Assembly: GCA_963706785.1 (NCBI GenBank) | Contig: CAVPNJ010000002.1 | Location: forward strand, 620,001-684,000 | Length of the DNA: 64,000 bases | Direction: 5' to 3' | DNA from: Pollutimonas sp963706785 | GTDB taxonomy: Bacteria; Pseudomonadota; Gammaproteobacteria; Burkholderiales; Burkholderiaceae_B | In this document: one piece after another, positions 8,662-18,190 of the stretch | Numbering within the stretch: the first letter of the stretch is position 1 | How the letters are laid out: each line of letters opens with the position of its first letter | The notes under the pieces: model-generated | Databases searched by the model: none | Told to the model about the DNA's origin: nothing | Seen by the model: the letters and a program-made list of their open reading frames with translations, nothing else | Translations under genes and position numbers: made by a program

Positions 8662-9972
8662 TTACAAATTCGTGGGGTGGCTGGACTCGTAATTCAGTAA
8701 GGCTATTGCCAAGACCTTATCGATGCGCTTTTCATCCATGTCGACTACCTCGAATCGCCAGCCTTCCCAACTTACCTGATCTCCAGCCGTGGGAATACGG
8801 CCTAGCAGCAACATGATCATCCCGCTCAGCGTGTGATAGCGTCCCCTTTGCTCTTCCGGGACTGATTTAAGCTGAAGGCGATCTTTAAGTTCTGGAATGG
8901 GAATGGTCCCGTCCAGTAACCATGAATTATCGTCGCGCTGGACGGCCCACGCGTCTTCTACGTTACTGGTCGTGAATTCACCTGTGACGATTTCAAGGAC
9001 GTCTTGCAGGGTCACGACGCCTTCGATCTCACCGTACTCGTCGATAACAAATGCCATTTGCATATTATTGGCGCGGAACTGCTCCAGCAGTTCCATGCCC
9101 GTCAAGGTTTCGGGAACGTACAGGACAGGGTGCAGATTAACTGAGAAGTCAGGGGCCTGGCCTTTTGCCACGCAGGCTAGCGCCTGCTTGGCGTGGATGA
9201 CGCCAAGCATATTGTCGAGGCCGCCTTCACAAACCGGGAACCGCGAGTGCTCGGACTCGATCAGCTGGCGCAAATTTTCTTCAGTGGGTTGCGTGATGTC
9301 GATAAACACCACATCTGAACGCGGGACCATTAACGACGCGAGCCGACGGTCGTCCAGACGGAACACGTTGCGCACCATATCGTGCTCGTGTTGTTCGATC
9401 ACGCCAGACTCCGTACCTTCTTCCAGAATGGCGGAGATCTCTTCTACGGTCACGTTAGGTTGAGCGTTTTGCTTGATGCCGATGAGTCGTAGTAATACAT
9501 TCGTCGAAATACTGAGCAGCGTGACAAACGGGCCAGTAATCAAAGCCAATACTTGTATGGGACGGGCAACCAGTCTGGCGACACGTTCCGGATTAATTTG
9601 TCCAAGGCGTTTGGGCACCAGTTCACCGACCACGATGGAAAAATACGTGACAGCGATGACCACTGTGGCGGTTGCTGTGGCGCTTGCGGTGGCCATCGTC
9701 ATGCCTAAGGAATACAGCTCCCGGGAAAGCGGTGCAGCCAATGCTGCCTCACCGACGATACCGTTCAATATACCGATTGAGGTGATGCCAATTTGAACCG
9801 TCGAAAGAAAATGCGTAGGATTTTCGCCTAGTTTAAGGGCTATAGAGGCGGGTTTATCGTCTTCCGCAGCCAGTTTCATCAGCCGGGCCTTGCGGGAGGT
9901 AACTAGCGCGATCTCCGACATCGCGAAGACGCCGTTCAACACGATAAGGCCAATCAATATCAGAATTTCCAT
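8662..9972 (-). CDS. CNNM/CorC (HlyC) family membrane protein with CBS pair
   Basis: 436 residues in the standard order: DUF21/CNNM membrane domain (1 to about 190, MSEIALVTSRKARL, three to four helices), a CBS pair (about 205-330, including VPRSDVVFIDI and FVIDEYGEIEGVVTLQDVLEIVTGEF), and a CorC_HlyC C-terminal domain (about 345-425). Family members are linked to magnesium/cobalt efflux or resistance; the hemolysin name is historical. Its distance from the Nramp pair is about 2.5 kb, so a shared metal theme is only suggestive. The long leader upstream (9973 onward) contains no recognised riboswitch. Confidence 0.88.
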   Translation of the reverse strand: MEILILIGLIVLNGVFAMSEIALVTSRKARLMKLAAEDDKPASIALKLGENPTHFLSTVQIGITSIGILNGIVGEAALAAPLSRELYSLGMTMATASATATATVVIAVTYFSIVVGELVPKRLGQINPERVARLVARPIQVLALITGPFVTLLSISTNVLLRLIGIKQNAQPNVTVEEISAILEEGTESGVIEQHEHDMVRNVFRLDDRRLASLMVPRSDVVFIDITQPTEENLRQLIESEHSRFPVCEGGLDNMLGVIHAKQALACVAKGQAPDFSVNLHPVLYVPETLTGMELLEQFRANNMQMAFVIDEYGEIEGVVTLQDVLEIVTGEFTTSNVEDAWAVQRDDNSWLLDGTIPIPELKDRLQLKSVPEEQRGRYHTLSGMIMLLLGRIPTAGDQVSWEGWRFEVVDMDEKRIDKVLAIALLNYESSHPTNL

Positions 9973-10327
9973 TTAAGGTCTCTAAGTTTCCTTGTACAAG
10001 CACATGGGTGGGGCGCCGCGTGACAAGGAGGGCAGTTCAGTCGTGCCGACCCACACGGAGGCATATGTCGGACGCTTCTTAGGCTCATGATACTCACTTG
10101 AAAGAGAATTGTGGACACTCGTCGATTCACTAAATAATTCAAGTTATAGCTGCAGGCTCGCGGTACTCAATACGAGCATAGGCATAAAAGCAGTAGATTT
10201 CTCGACCCCGGATGACATAACTCAATTGTTCAGCAAACAAATAGGTGGCGATTCGGTGGGTGTCGGCTTTTCGGCTTTAACATTGCTCCTATCAAGCTTA
10301 GAGCGGTCTAATAGTGATAGCGCTGGT
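9973..10327. other. Gene-free divergent interval between corC-like and cytochrome c genes
   Basis: 355 bases. It holds the 5' leaders of two divergent genes. I looked for Mg2+/Mn2+ riboswitch landmarks and saw none I could defend. An open frame on the plus strand enters the cytochrome gene from 10109, but its residues look like random translation. A 60-codon minus-strand frame (9960-10142) is rich in Pro, Cys and His and overlaps the corC-like start; a leader peptide cannot be excluded or supported. Confidence 0.3.
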
Positions 10328-10804
10328 ATGAACAGTAGAAAAATACTCATTGGTGTGGCGGGGTTGGCCGTAGTTGTCGCCGCCGCTTTCGTCTATAGCA
10401 GTTGGAAAGATTCCGATCCTCCATTTATTGATCCGTCAAATCAACGGCTAGTGATGCAGGGCAAACAGGTTTATGTTAACTACTGTGCATCATGTCATGG
10501 CGCAGAAATGCAAGGGCAGCCCCGCTGGCGTGAGCGAATGCCTAATGGTCGATTGCCCGCGCCGCCTCATGACAAAACCGGACATACCTGGCATCACCCC
10601 GATGGGCTGCTCATCGACCTCATCGAAAACGGCTTGGTCCCGGGAAAAACTGCACCGTCGGGCTATGAAAGCGATATGCCTGCTTACGGAACCACTTTAT
10701 CGGAGAGCGAAATTATCGCCGTACTGGCGTATATCAAAAGCAGTTGGCCGCCTACAGTGCTCGATGCACAAAAGGAAGTGACGCGGCAACAGCGTCGGCA
10801 GTAA
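10328..10804 (+). CDS. Membrane-anchored or exported monohaem cytochrome c
   Basis: 158 residues. N-terminal hydrophobic segment (ILIGVAGLAVVVAAAFVY, 6-23) that acts as an uncleaved anchor or signal. One haem c site CASCH (53-57), followed by a class-I-type fold and the distal methionine in SDMPAYG (Met117). Acts in the periplasm as an electron carrier. The start at 10328 puts the signal directly at the N-terminus; the open frame continues 73 codons upstream but is not signal-like. It is followed 52 bases later by a DUF411 protein in the same direction, a frequent pairing in metal-stress loci. Confidence 0.8.
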   Translation: MNSRKILIGVAGLAVVVAAAFVYSSWKDSDPPFIDPSNQRLVMQGKQVYVNYCASCHGAEMQGQPRWRERMPNGRLPAPPHDKTGHTWHHPDGLLIDLIENGLVPGKTAPSGYESDMPAYGTTLSESEIIAVLAYIKSSWPPTVLDAQKEVTRQQRRQ

Positions 10805-10856
10805 CTTCGAACGCCATGACTCCGCGTTTCCTGTATTAATTTAACCAGAGATTCTT

Positions 10857-11270
10857 ATGAAAAAATGGATATTGGCTGCCGCACTCGCCGCAGTGTCATC
10901 TGCGGCGCAAGCCGCCGACGCGCTTACGGTCTACCAAGATCCGAATTGCGGTTGCTGTTCCGGCTGGGTCGAGCATATGCGTGAATCGGGTTTTGAGGTG
11001 ACGTCTATCAAGTCATCCGATATGTCTGGCATCAAGAAAAAACATGGGGTCCCACTGGAACTTGGTTCGTGCCACACCGCAATCGTCGACAGTACGGGGC
11101 AGGTTATCGAAGGTCACGTACCTGCAAACGCCGTGCGCAAACTGCTGGCGAACAAGTCGCTTAGAGGGGTGGCTGCGCCGGGAATGCCGTTAAATTCGCC
11201 GGGCATGGGTCAAATGGATGGCAATCTTGTCACCGTCGACTTCGACGGTAGACCGTTTTCGAAAGACTAA
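10857..11270 (+). CDS. DUF411 periplasmic metal-binding protein
   Basis: 137 residues with a clear signal peptide (MKKWILAAALAAVSSAAQA, cleavage before or after Ala20). The mature part is a DUF411 domain with the signature DPNCGCCSGWVEH (Cys31, Cys33, Cys34) and a third conserved cysteine in LGSCHTAIV, then GHVPANAVRKLL. DUF411 proteins are thioredoxin-like, often sit in copper-resistance loci and are thought to bind copper in the periplasm. The Met-rich C-terminal stretch (APGMPLNSPGMGQMDG) fits copper binding. Probably co-transcribed with the cytochrome c gene upstream. Confidence 0.85.
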   Translation: MKKWILAAALAAVSSAAQAADALTVYQDPNCGCCSGWVEHMRESGFEVTSIKSSDMSGIKKKHGVPLELGSCHTAIVDSTGQVIEGHVPANAVRKLLANKSLRGVAAPGMPLNSPGMGQMDGNLVTVDFDGRPFSKD

Positions 11271-11449
11271 AGGTGTCGGGTGTATGGTCTGTATCAATTT
11301 TTCACAAATTTGAATGTCGCGAAGAAGAGTGCGGCATCATCGCTAAATGCCAGTAACTCGATCTAAATCGCCTAAAAGTCGCTATCTTCTTGAAAGCTGT
11401 CGATAACGGACGCCTTGTCTGGTCGTGTTAAAAGCCCATACCATGCCGC

Positions 11450-13978
11450 ATGGACAATTTAATTCAAGACATTCAAGCCCAGTTGGAGTCGTTGCAAGCC
11501 GAAAATTTGCTGCGTAAACGTCGTGTGGTTGACGGTCCTCAGGGTCCGCTGTTGCAGGTCGATGGGGAAACCTACCTTGCCTTCTGCAGCAACGACTATT
11601 TAGGACTCGCGAATCATCCCTCCATTCTCGCCGCTGCACATGCGGGACTAGATCGGTTTGGCGTCGGCGCCGCTGCATCAGCGCTCATCAGCGGGCACAG
11701 CAGGACAATAGAGGAACTCGAAACGGCGTTGGCGGCGTTTGTCGGTATGCCTAAGGCGCTTTATTTTTCGAATGGTTATATGGCGAATATGGGCGTAATC
11801 CCGGCTCTGGTCGGCACCGGAGACGCCATATTCTCAGATCGTTTGAATCATGCCTGTCTTATCGATGGGGCGCGTTTGTCGCGCGCTGAAGTTTTTGTAT
11901 ATGGGCATGGCGATTTGGCTGAATTAGAAGGGCTACTTGCTAAAAACAAAAGCCGCCGCAAACTTATCCTTAGTGATGCAGTGTTCAGTATGGACGGCGA
12001 TATTGCACCACTGCCCGAGCTGGCGGCACTCTGCGAGCAATACAACGCCTGGCTGCTGGTGGATGATGCCCACGGTTTCGGCGTGTTGGGACAAAACGGT
12101 CGCGGTAGTCTGTCTCATTTCGGTCTAGCGTCGCAGCGAATTTTGTACATGGGCACGCTGGGCAAAGCGGCCGGAGTCGCGGGCGCATTCGTGGCCGGCG
12201 ATGCAATACTGGTAGATTGGCTGGTGCAGCGGGCTCGCACCTATGTATTCACCACCGCCAGCCCGCCCTTGCTGGGTAACGCATTAATGGCTTCCCTTGC
12301 GCTGCTGGAGTCCGACAATACGCGACAACTGCATTTGCGTGGGCTGATCCGGCAGTTGCGTGAAGGGCTTGCAGATTTACCGTGGCGGTTATTGCCCTCA
12401 CAGACAGCGATCCAAGCGTTGGTGATCGGGGATAACGCACTGGCGCTTGATTTGATGCAGGGCCTGCGCGAACAGGGAATTTGGGTGCCCGCAATCCGAC
12501 CGCCTACGGTTCCCGAAAATACCGCCAGATTGCGAATATCGCTTTCAGCGGCGCATACCTCTGAACAAGTTGCGCGTCTTGTCGCAGCCTTGAAGATCCT
12601 GGCTGAAAGACACCTCCGTGCGGCATCCACGTGGCAGTCGGATATGGTTAAGCGAAGCTTGAAAAGCGTCTGGCATCCTTGTACCCAGATGCAGCACCAC
12701 ACTACGGTTCCCCTAGTTCCGGTCAGCCATGGCAAGGGTGCCTGGCTATACGGAGCTGACGGAAAGCGGTATCTCGATGCGATAAGCTCGTGGTGGGTTA
12801 ATCTTTTTGGGCACGCGAACCCTCGGATTAATATGCAGCTTAAAGATCAGCTAAACAAGCTCGAACACGCCATGCTCGCGGGGTTCACGCACGAACCGGT
12901 AGTTCAGTTGTCCGAGAAACTGTCTGCGAGGACCGAAAATGCTCTAGGACATTGCTTCTATGCATCGGATGGCGCCTCGGCAGTCGAAATCGCTTTGAAA
13001 ATGAGCTTTCACGCTTGGCGCAATGGCGGCCATGCCTCGAAGCAGGAATTTGTTTGTCTGAAGGGCAGTTATCACGGCGAAACCATTGGTGCGCTCGCCG
13101 TCACGGACGTCGCTTTATTCCGCGATGCCTACTCGCCCTTGCTGCAGCGTGCCCATGTGGTCATGTCGCCCGACGCACGTGGGGCTAAGGATGGCGAGAC
13201 GGCCGCAGACGTGGCGCGTCGCGCCGCTGCGGCGCTAGAAGCCTTGTTCCAGCGGCGTGCCAAGCATATTGCGGCGCTTATCGTCGAGCCATTGGTGCAG
13301 TGCGCGACGGGAATGGCTATGCATGATCCCATTTATTTGTCGGAAGTGCGTGCCTTATGCGATCGTTATCAGGTTCATCTGATCTTTGACGAGATCGCTG
13401 TGGGTTGTGGCCGCAGCGGCACATTTTTCGCCTCAGAACAGGCTAAAAGAGAGGATGGAAGCTCCGTCTGGCCTGACCTGGTTTGCCTGTCGAAAGGCAT
13501 TAGCGGCGGGTATCTGCCCTTGTCGCTGGTAATGGCGACCGAGCGCATCTATCAAGCCTTCTACGACGCCGATACGGCGCGCGGTTTTCTGCATTCGCAT
13601 TCCTATACGGGTAATCCGTTAGCTTGCCGAGCGGCACTAGCGACACTGGAAATTTTCGAGGAAGACGACGTATTGAATTCCAACCGCAAGCGGGCTCAAC
13701 GCATTACGACAGCATTAAGGCCTCTGGCGAATCATGCGAAAGTACGTCACTTTCGACAATGCGGGATGATCTGGGGATTTGACGCGATGATCGACGATTC
13801 CGGCGCAGCAGATTTTTCACGACGTTTTTTCGCTAAAGCGCTCGAGAACGAGCTGCTGCTGCGACCCATAGGTCGCACGGTTTATCTTATGCCACCGTAT
13901 ATTCTTGACGATGGCGAATGTGACCTTCTGGCAGCACGCACCGCTGAGGTATTCGAAAGCGTGATGCAACATGGCTAG
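11450..13978 (+). CDS. bioFA: Fused BioF-BioA: 8-amino-7-oxononanoate synthase / DAPA aminotransferase
   Basis: 842 residues holding two whole biotin-pathway enzymes. Residues 1 to about 385 are BioF (pimeloyl-thioester + L-alanine to KAPA), with NDYLGLANHP, the PLP aldimine context DDAHGFGVLG and Lys239 in LGKAAG. Residues about 400-842 are BioA (KAPA to DAPA, S-adenosylmethionine amino donor), starting at WHPCTQMQHH, with SSWWVNLFGHANP and PLP Lys682 in LSKGISGG. A linker of about 20 residues joins them. Met399 just before KRSLKSVWHPC looks like the original BioA start, so the fusion probably arose by loss of the bioF stop. bioD overlaps the 3' end by 8 bases. No bioB or bioC is in the window. 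The start ATG has no strong ribosome site. Confidence 0.88.
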   Translation: MDNLIQDIQAQLESLQAENLLRKRRVVDGPQGPLLQVDGETYLAFCSNDYLGLANHPSILAAAHAGLDRFGVGAAASALISGHSRTIEELETALAAFVGMPKALYFSNGYMANMGVIPALVGTGDAIFSDRLNHACLIDGARLSRAEVFVYGHGDLAELEGLLAKNKSRRKLILSDAVFSMDGDIAPLPELAALCEQYNAWLLVDDAHGFGVLGQNGRGSLSHFGLASQRILYMGTLGKAAGVAGAFVAGDAILVDWLVQRARTYVFTTASPPLLGNALMASLALLESDNTRQLHLRGLIRQLREGLADLPWRLLPSQTAIQALVIGDNALALDLMQGLREQGIWVPAIRPPTVPENTARLRISLSAAHTSEQVARLVAALKILAERHLRAASTWQSDMVKRSLKSVWHPCTQMQHHTTVPLVPVSHGKGAWLYGADGKRYLDAISSWWVNLFGHANPRINMQLKDQLNKLEHAMLAGFTHEPVVQLSEKLSARTENALGHCFYASDGASAVEIALKMSFHAWRNGGHASKQEFVCLKGSYHGETIGALAVTDVALFRDAYSPLLQRAHVVMSPDARGAKDGETAADVARRAAAALEALFQRRAKHIAALIVEPLVQCATGMAMHDPIYLSEVRALCDRYQVHLIFDEIAVGCGRSGTFFASEQAKREDGSSVWPDLVCLSKGISGGYLPLSLVMATERIYQAFYDADTARGFLHSHSYTGNPLACRAALATLEIFEEDDVLNSNRKRAQRITTALRPLANHAKVRHFRQCGMIWGFDAMIDDSGAADFSRRFFAKALENELLLRPIGRTVYLMPPYILDDGECDLLAARTAEVFESVMQHG

Positions 13979-14693
13979 ATCTGTGCAGGGATATTTTATT
14001 TCCGGGACCGATACAGAAGTCGGCAAGACCTTGGTGGCCAGCAGTCTGCTATATGCCTTGAGGCATACAAAAGTTCGTGCAGCTGGCATGAAGCCTGTCG
14101 CTGCTGGGGCAGAATGGCGCGAAGGCAGATGGCACAACGACGACGCCGATGCCTTGGCGGCACAAGCCAGCGTGGAGCTATCCGCAGAACTATCCACGCC
14201 ATATTTATTTCGGCAGCCAATAGCGCCGCATATTGCTGCCGCGCTAGAAGGAAGAACGATAGCGCTGTCACATATATTGGACTGCTACGAGCAGGTTGCC
14301 CAGCGCGCCGATGCAGTAGTGGTAGAGGGGGTAGGAGGCTTTCGGGTTCCATTAACGCAAACAACCGACACCGCTGATTTGGCTCAGCAACTTGGTTTGC
14401 CGGTGATCTTGGTCGTGGGCTTGCGCCTGGGCTGCATCAGCCATGCATTGCTGACCGTAGAGGCCATTTCCGCACGCGGATTGTCCCTGGCAGGATGGGT
14501 TGCCAATACCGTGGATGCTGATATGCCGAGTATTGATGCCAATGTGGACGCGCTTGCATCACGAATAGCGGCGCCTTTTCTTGGCACAGTTCCAAGGTTC
14601 TCGAGCGATTCCGATTTGAATTCGGGCTTGGCCGCCATGGCTGCAGCCTGCCTGGATTTTTCGTGCTTACCAGGATGGCCTGTTCCCTCGTAA
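13971..14693 (+). CDS. bioD: Dethiobiotin synthetase
   Basis: 240 residues. BioD closes the ureido ring of DAPA with CO2 and ATP to give dethiobiotin. Seen: P-loop SGTDTEVGKT (11-20), the conserved GMKPVAAG, the VEGVGGFRVPL segment corresponding to the family motif VEGAGG, and GLRLGCISHALLT. Length is typical. Its ATG lies within the last codons of bioFA (8-base overlap), so the two are translationally coupled and the three steps from pimeloyl-thioester to dethiobiotin are made from one transcript. Confidence 0.92.
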   Translation: MARSVQGYFISGTDTEVGKTLVASSLLYALRHTKVRAAGMKPVAAGAEWREGRWHNDDADALAAQASVELSAELSTPYLFRQPIAPHIAAALEGRTIALSHILDCYEQVAQRADAVVVEGVGGFRVPLTQTTDTADLAQQLGLPVILVVGLRLGCISHALLTVEAISARGLSLAGWVANTVDADMPSIDANVDALASRIAAPFLGTVPRFSSDSDLNSGLAAMAAACLDFSCLPGWPVPS

Positions 14694-14822
14694 AGTCAAA
14701 GACCTACCTTAGTGGATATTTAATAGATGGAGACAGCGGGCGTAAAGACGCATCTGCAGCGCTGACTCGGCCGGGATCGTCTGGTTAACCGTTAAAGATT
14801 TACCGACGACAAACTAGCTTTA

Positions 14823-16241
14823 TTAACGGCGGTGGTTCCCGGACACACGGCCAAGCGTTGCCAAGGCCTGTTCAGTGTGATCGTTCCATACGTGGCCATA
14901 GTTCAGGCGCAGGCAATTATTGAAAGCTGGCGTGGCTGAAAATATAGGTCCGGGCGCAACGCTAATGCCCAAAGACATCGCATACCTGTGTATTTCCAGT
15001 GCGTCGGCATCGGCGGGCAGTTCGACCCATAGGCAATACCCGCCCGATGGACGGGTGGCTCGTGTACCTTCCGGAAAGTAATGCCCCAATGCTTGGGTAA
15101 AGAGCGCCTGCTGGCTGGCCAAGACGTTTCGTAGCTTGCGAAGGTGTTTGTCATAACCGCCTTTTTCAAGATAAGCCGCGATAGCCAGTTGAGTCGGCGT
15201 TGCAGTGCTAAGGGTGGTCATTAATTTGTGTCGGGCCACTGCCTTGACAAAACGCCCCGGCGCCGTCCAGCCAATGCGATAACCCGGCGCCAGGCATTTC
15301 GAAAACGATGAGCAATGCATGACGAGCCCCTCGGTGTCGAACGCTTTGGCCGAAGCGGGCCGCTTCTCGCCGAAATAGAGTTCTCCGTAGACGTCGTCTT
15401 CGATTAGAGGAATTTGGTGGCGGGTCAATAACTGCACCAGCTGCTTCTTCTTTTCGTCAGGCATCAGGCTGCCCAAAGGATTTTGAAAGTTCGTCATCAG
15501 CCAGCACGCCCTGGGGCGATGGCGGGTCAGGGCGCTTTCGAGTGCGTTAAGGTCTATGCCTTCGCGGGGGTGTGTCTGCACTTCAATGGCTTCCAGCCCC
15601 AGCCGTTCAAGCGATTGCAAGGCAGGGTAGAAGGTGGGGGATTCGACGACTACGGCGTCGCCGGGCCGCGTGACGGCTGCCAGACACAAATTCAAAGCTT
15701 CCAGCGCACCGTTGGTAATAATGATTTCGTCTGGATGGACGTGCAGGCCTTCGTTTAAGTAGCGCAGGGCGATCTGCCGTCGCAAATCGGCGTTTCCTGG
15801 CGTTACGTCGTCGATGGCGCTCCAGGGATCCATTTTCTGGATGGTGGAAGCCATTTGGTGTCCTAGCCGTTCCATAGGGAAGAGCATGGGGCTGGGAAAG
15901 GCTGAGCCCAGCGGAACGGCTGCGTGGGAGAGGGTGGATTGGAATACGTCGAATACGCGTTCGCTAATGTCTAAAGAAACGGCGCCGTCTTGAGGGTGCG
16001 ACGGGTGGTCGGGCTCAGGCGGAAATTGCCGTGCGCTCGAAGTGACGTAGTAGCCGGATCGTTCGCGCGCCCGAATAAGGCCCTGCGCTTCCAGAAGGTA
16101 ATAGGCTTTGAAGACAGTCGAAGGACTTATCTGACGGCTGGTGCTGGTTTCGCGCACGGACGGCAGACGATCGCCGGCTTGCAGCACCCCAGTGTGTATG
16201 GAGTTGGCGATTTCGCCCGCCAAGGCTTCGTAGCGTTTCAC
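14823..16241 (-). CDS. MocR-type transcriptional regulator (GntR wing-HTH + aminotransferase domain)
   Basis: 472 residues. N-terminal GntR winged helix (about 1-70: GDRLPSVRETSTSRQISPSTVFKAYYLLEAQGLI), a linker, then a fold-type-I aminotransferase domain with PLP-binding Lys315 (SSFSKCLAPGYRIGW) and the conserved MTNFQNPLGSLMPDE and EDDVYGELYF patches. MocR proteins sense PLP or amino compounds and activate adjacent operons. It is divergent from the cbb3-like oxidase cluster and convergent with bioD, so its target is not obvious. It might be the oxidase operon or a distant gene. No paired MocR operator was identified with confidence in the 288-base divergent gap. Confidence 0.85.
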   Translation of the reverse strand: MKRYEALAGEIANSIHTGVLQAGDRLPSVRETSTSRQISPSTVFKAYYLLEAQGLIRARERSGYYVTSSARQFPPEPDHPSHPQDGAVSLDISERVFDVFQSTLSHAAVPLGSAFPSPMLFPMERLGHQMASTIQKMDPWSAIDDVTPGNADLRRQIALRYLNEGLHVHPDEIIITNGALEALNLCLAAVTRPGDAVVVESPTFYPALQSLERLGLEAIEVQTHPREGIDLNALESALTRHRPRACWLMTNFQNPLGSLMPDEKKKQLVQLLTRHQIPLIEDDVYGELYFGEKRPASAKAFDTEGLVMHCSSFSKCLAPGYRIGWTAPGRFVKAVARHKLMTTLSTATPTQLAIAAYLEKGGYDKHLRKLRNVLASQQALFTQALGHYFPEGTRATRPSGGYCLWVELPADADALEIHRYAMSLGISVAPGPIFSATPAFNNCLRLNYGHVWNDHTEQALATLGRVSGNHRR

Positions 16242-16529
16242 GTAAGAATCCGATGCTTTATCTTTTGTTGTTGGGATTGATTTCAGACAGTGAAAACTGA
16301 TCTGTATTTTTATAAGTTTGTTGTATTTTTCAGAGCTGTAACGATTTTAGTTCAAAGCCAGGGAAATACTAGGGTTTTTTTATGCCTGCGAGAGTCAAGT
16401 TCCCATCTGATATGGTATTTTCTGCGAATTCTGATTTCTAACGTTTTGATCTTATAGGGTAAACTCTTATTTGCCGCAAACTGGAAACCGCTTATTCGCG
16501 GCCGCTTGTCTGAAAACAGAAGGAATCTC

Positions 16530-18185
16530 ATGAACCCGACGGCCTTATTACTGGCTACTTTTATTTTGTCTATGGTGGGGCTATTTGGCTTCATATGGTC
16601 GTTGCGAAAAGGCCTCTTCAACGCCGAGTCCACTGGTGCGCGCACGATATTCTCGCGCGGCGAAATCGGTAAAACCGAAGAGCCCTCGGCTAGCGCCCAA
16701 CAACGTCGCGACTTGCAAGGAGTCACTGACGCTAACGAACCCGACAGTACCTCGCAAGTCGGCGTCTCTCCCACTGAGATCGCCGCGCGCGAGGCCGCCG
16801 ATCGCTCAAGCGCCTTTCCCGCTTACGTGCTTTTTGCCTGTGCAGCTGTTTGGCTGGTAGTGGCGTCAGCCGCTGGATTGCTCGCCTCCGTAAAGCTCCA
16901 TGAGCCGGATTTGCTCACGAACACGGCCTGGCTCACATTTGGCCGACTGCGCACCATCCACCTGAATGGCGTGGCGTACGGCTGGGCACCCATGGGGCTG
17001 CTTGGACTCGCGATCTGGCTGTTGCCGCGCTTGCTACACACGCCGTTGCAAGGCGGCCGCCTGGTGATTTTGGGGGCCGCTCTTTGGAACGGTGGGTTAA
17101 TTGCTGGCCTGGGCGGACTTGCCGTAGGCATCAATGCCGGCATGGAATGGCTTGAAATCCCCTGGCAAATCGGTGGATTGTTCGCTATTGGCGGAATGCT
17201 GATGGGCTTGCCTCTGGTGTTTATGCTGCCGCGGCGCAAGGTTCACCATTTATACGTGTCGGTTTGGTATATGGGTGCGGCGCTGTTTTGGTTCCCAATC
17301 TTGTATATCGTGGCCAAAATCCCGGGGCTGCACTTCGGCGTCGAACAGGCCACCATGAACTGGTGGTTCGGGCATAACGTGCTGGGATTGTTTTACACGC
17401 CAATGTCGATTGCCATAATTTACTACCTGCTGCCTAAAATCATTGGACGTCCGGTACGCTCGTACAACTTGTCTTTGCTAGGCTTCTGGACCTTGGCGTT
17501 CTTCTACGGGCAGGTTGGTGCGCATCACTTGATTGGCGGTCCGATTCCCGAATGGCTCATCACGCTGTCTATCGTTCAAAGCGTCATGATGATTATTCCA
17601 GTTTTGGCCTTCTCGGTTAACCAGCACATGACCCTAAAAGGGCACTTCAGCGCCCTGAAGCACTCGCCCGTATTGCGCTTCATCTTTTTTGGCGCTTGCA
17701 TGTACACCGTGGCGTCAGTGCAGGGCTCGCTGGAAGCATTGCGGTCTCTGAACGCGGTTACGCACTTCACGCACTTTACCGTGGCTCATGCTCATCTGGG
17801 CATGTATGGTTTTGTGTCCATGGTGATCTTTGGCGGTATTTATTTCGCGATGCCGCGCGTCGTCAACATGCCATGGCCCAAACCGGCACTTATCTCTTGG
17901 CATTTCTGGTTGGTTGTCGCAGGTTTTGCGACCTACATCCTCACGCTTAGCACCGGCGGTATCCTGCAAGGCTTGGTTTTGCTTGACCCTGCGCGCCCGT
18001 TCATGGACTCGGTTGCCGTGACTTTGCCGTGGCTTAAAGGCCGTTCGATTGGCGGCGCCATGATGACTTTGGGACATTTGATCTTTGCCTACCATGTGGC
18101 CCTGATGATCATACGCTCAAGCTCAGTGCCGTCCTCGGTGCAGGCAACCAGTCCCGCCGCCGCCCCTCAACAGATTACTGCCTGA
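16530..18185 (+). CDS. ccoN: cbb3-type cytochrome oxidase subunit I with fused CcoS-like N-terminus
   Basis: 551 residues. Residues about 120-535 are a haem-copper oxidase subunit I of the CcoN type: low-spin haem ligand in IHLNGVAYGW, CuB ligands in WWFGHNVLGLFY and GAHHLIGGP, and the haem pair in HFTVAHAHLGMYGF. Ahead of it lies a separate helix and tail, LLLATFILSMVGLFGFIW followed by SLRKGLFNAESTGARTIF, which matches the plan of the small assembly protein CcoS (helix, xxG(Q/L)(F/Y)xxxxxxAxxI(L/F)). I therefore read it as a CcoS-CcoN fusion with a linker of about 65 polar residues. Start 16530 has AAGGA seven bases upstream. First gene of a five-gene operon. Confidence 0.82.
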   Translation: MNPTALLLATFILSMVGLFGFIWSLRKGLFNAESTGARTIFSRGEIGKTEEPSASAQQRRDLQGVTDANEPDSTSQVGVSPTEIAAREAADRSSAFPAYVLFACAAVWLVVASAAGLLASVKLHEPDLLTNTAWLTFGRLRTIHLNGVAYGWAPMGLLGLAIWLLPRLLHTPLQGGRLVILGAALWNGGLIAGLGGLAVGINAGMEWLEIPWQIGGLFAIGGMLMGLPLVFMLPRRKVHHLYVSVWYMGAALFWFPILYIVAKIPGLHFGVEQATMNWWFGHNVLGLFYTPMSIAIIYYLLPKIIGRPVRSYNLSLLGFWTLAFFYGQVGAHHLIGGPIPEWLITLSIVQSVMMIIPVLAFSVNQHMTLKGHFSALKHSPVLRFIFFGACMYTVASVQGSLEALRSLNAVTHFTHFTVAHAHLGMYGFVSMVIFGGIYFAMPRVVNMPWPKPALISWHFWLVVAGFATYILTLSTGGILQGLVLLDPARPFMDSVAVTLPWLKGRSIGGAMMTLGHLIFAYHVALMIIRSSSVPSSVQATSPAAAPQQITA

Positions 18186-18190
18186 TAAAT

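Noticed and set aside
9973..10142. Riboswitch or leader peptide before the corC-like gene
   Set aside because: No recognisable M-box or yybP-ykoY core; the Pro/Cys/His-rich 60-codon frame alone is too weak.
10109..10327. Longer N-terminus for the cytochrome c protein
   Set aside because: The added 73 residues are unlike any signal or domain and would bury the natural membrane anchor.
16380..16529. FNR/Anr site before the cbb3-like operon
   Set aside because: Only a half-site (TTGAT near 16446) is present; the ATCAA partner is missing, so oxygen control cannot be supported from sequence.
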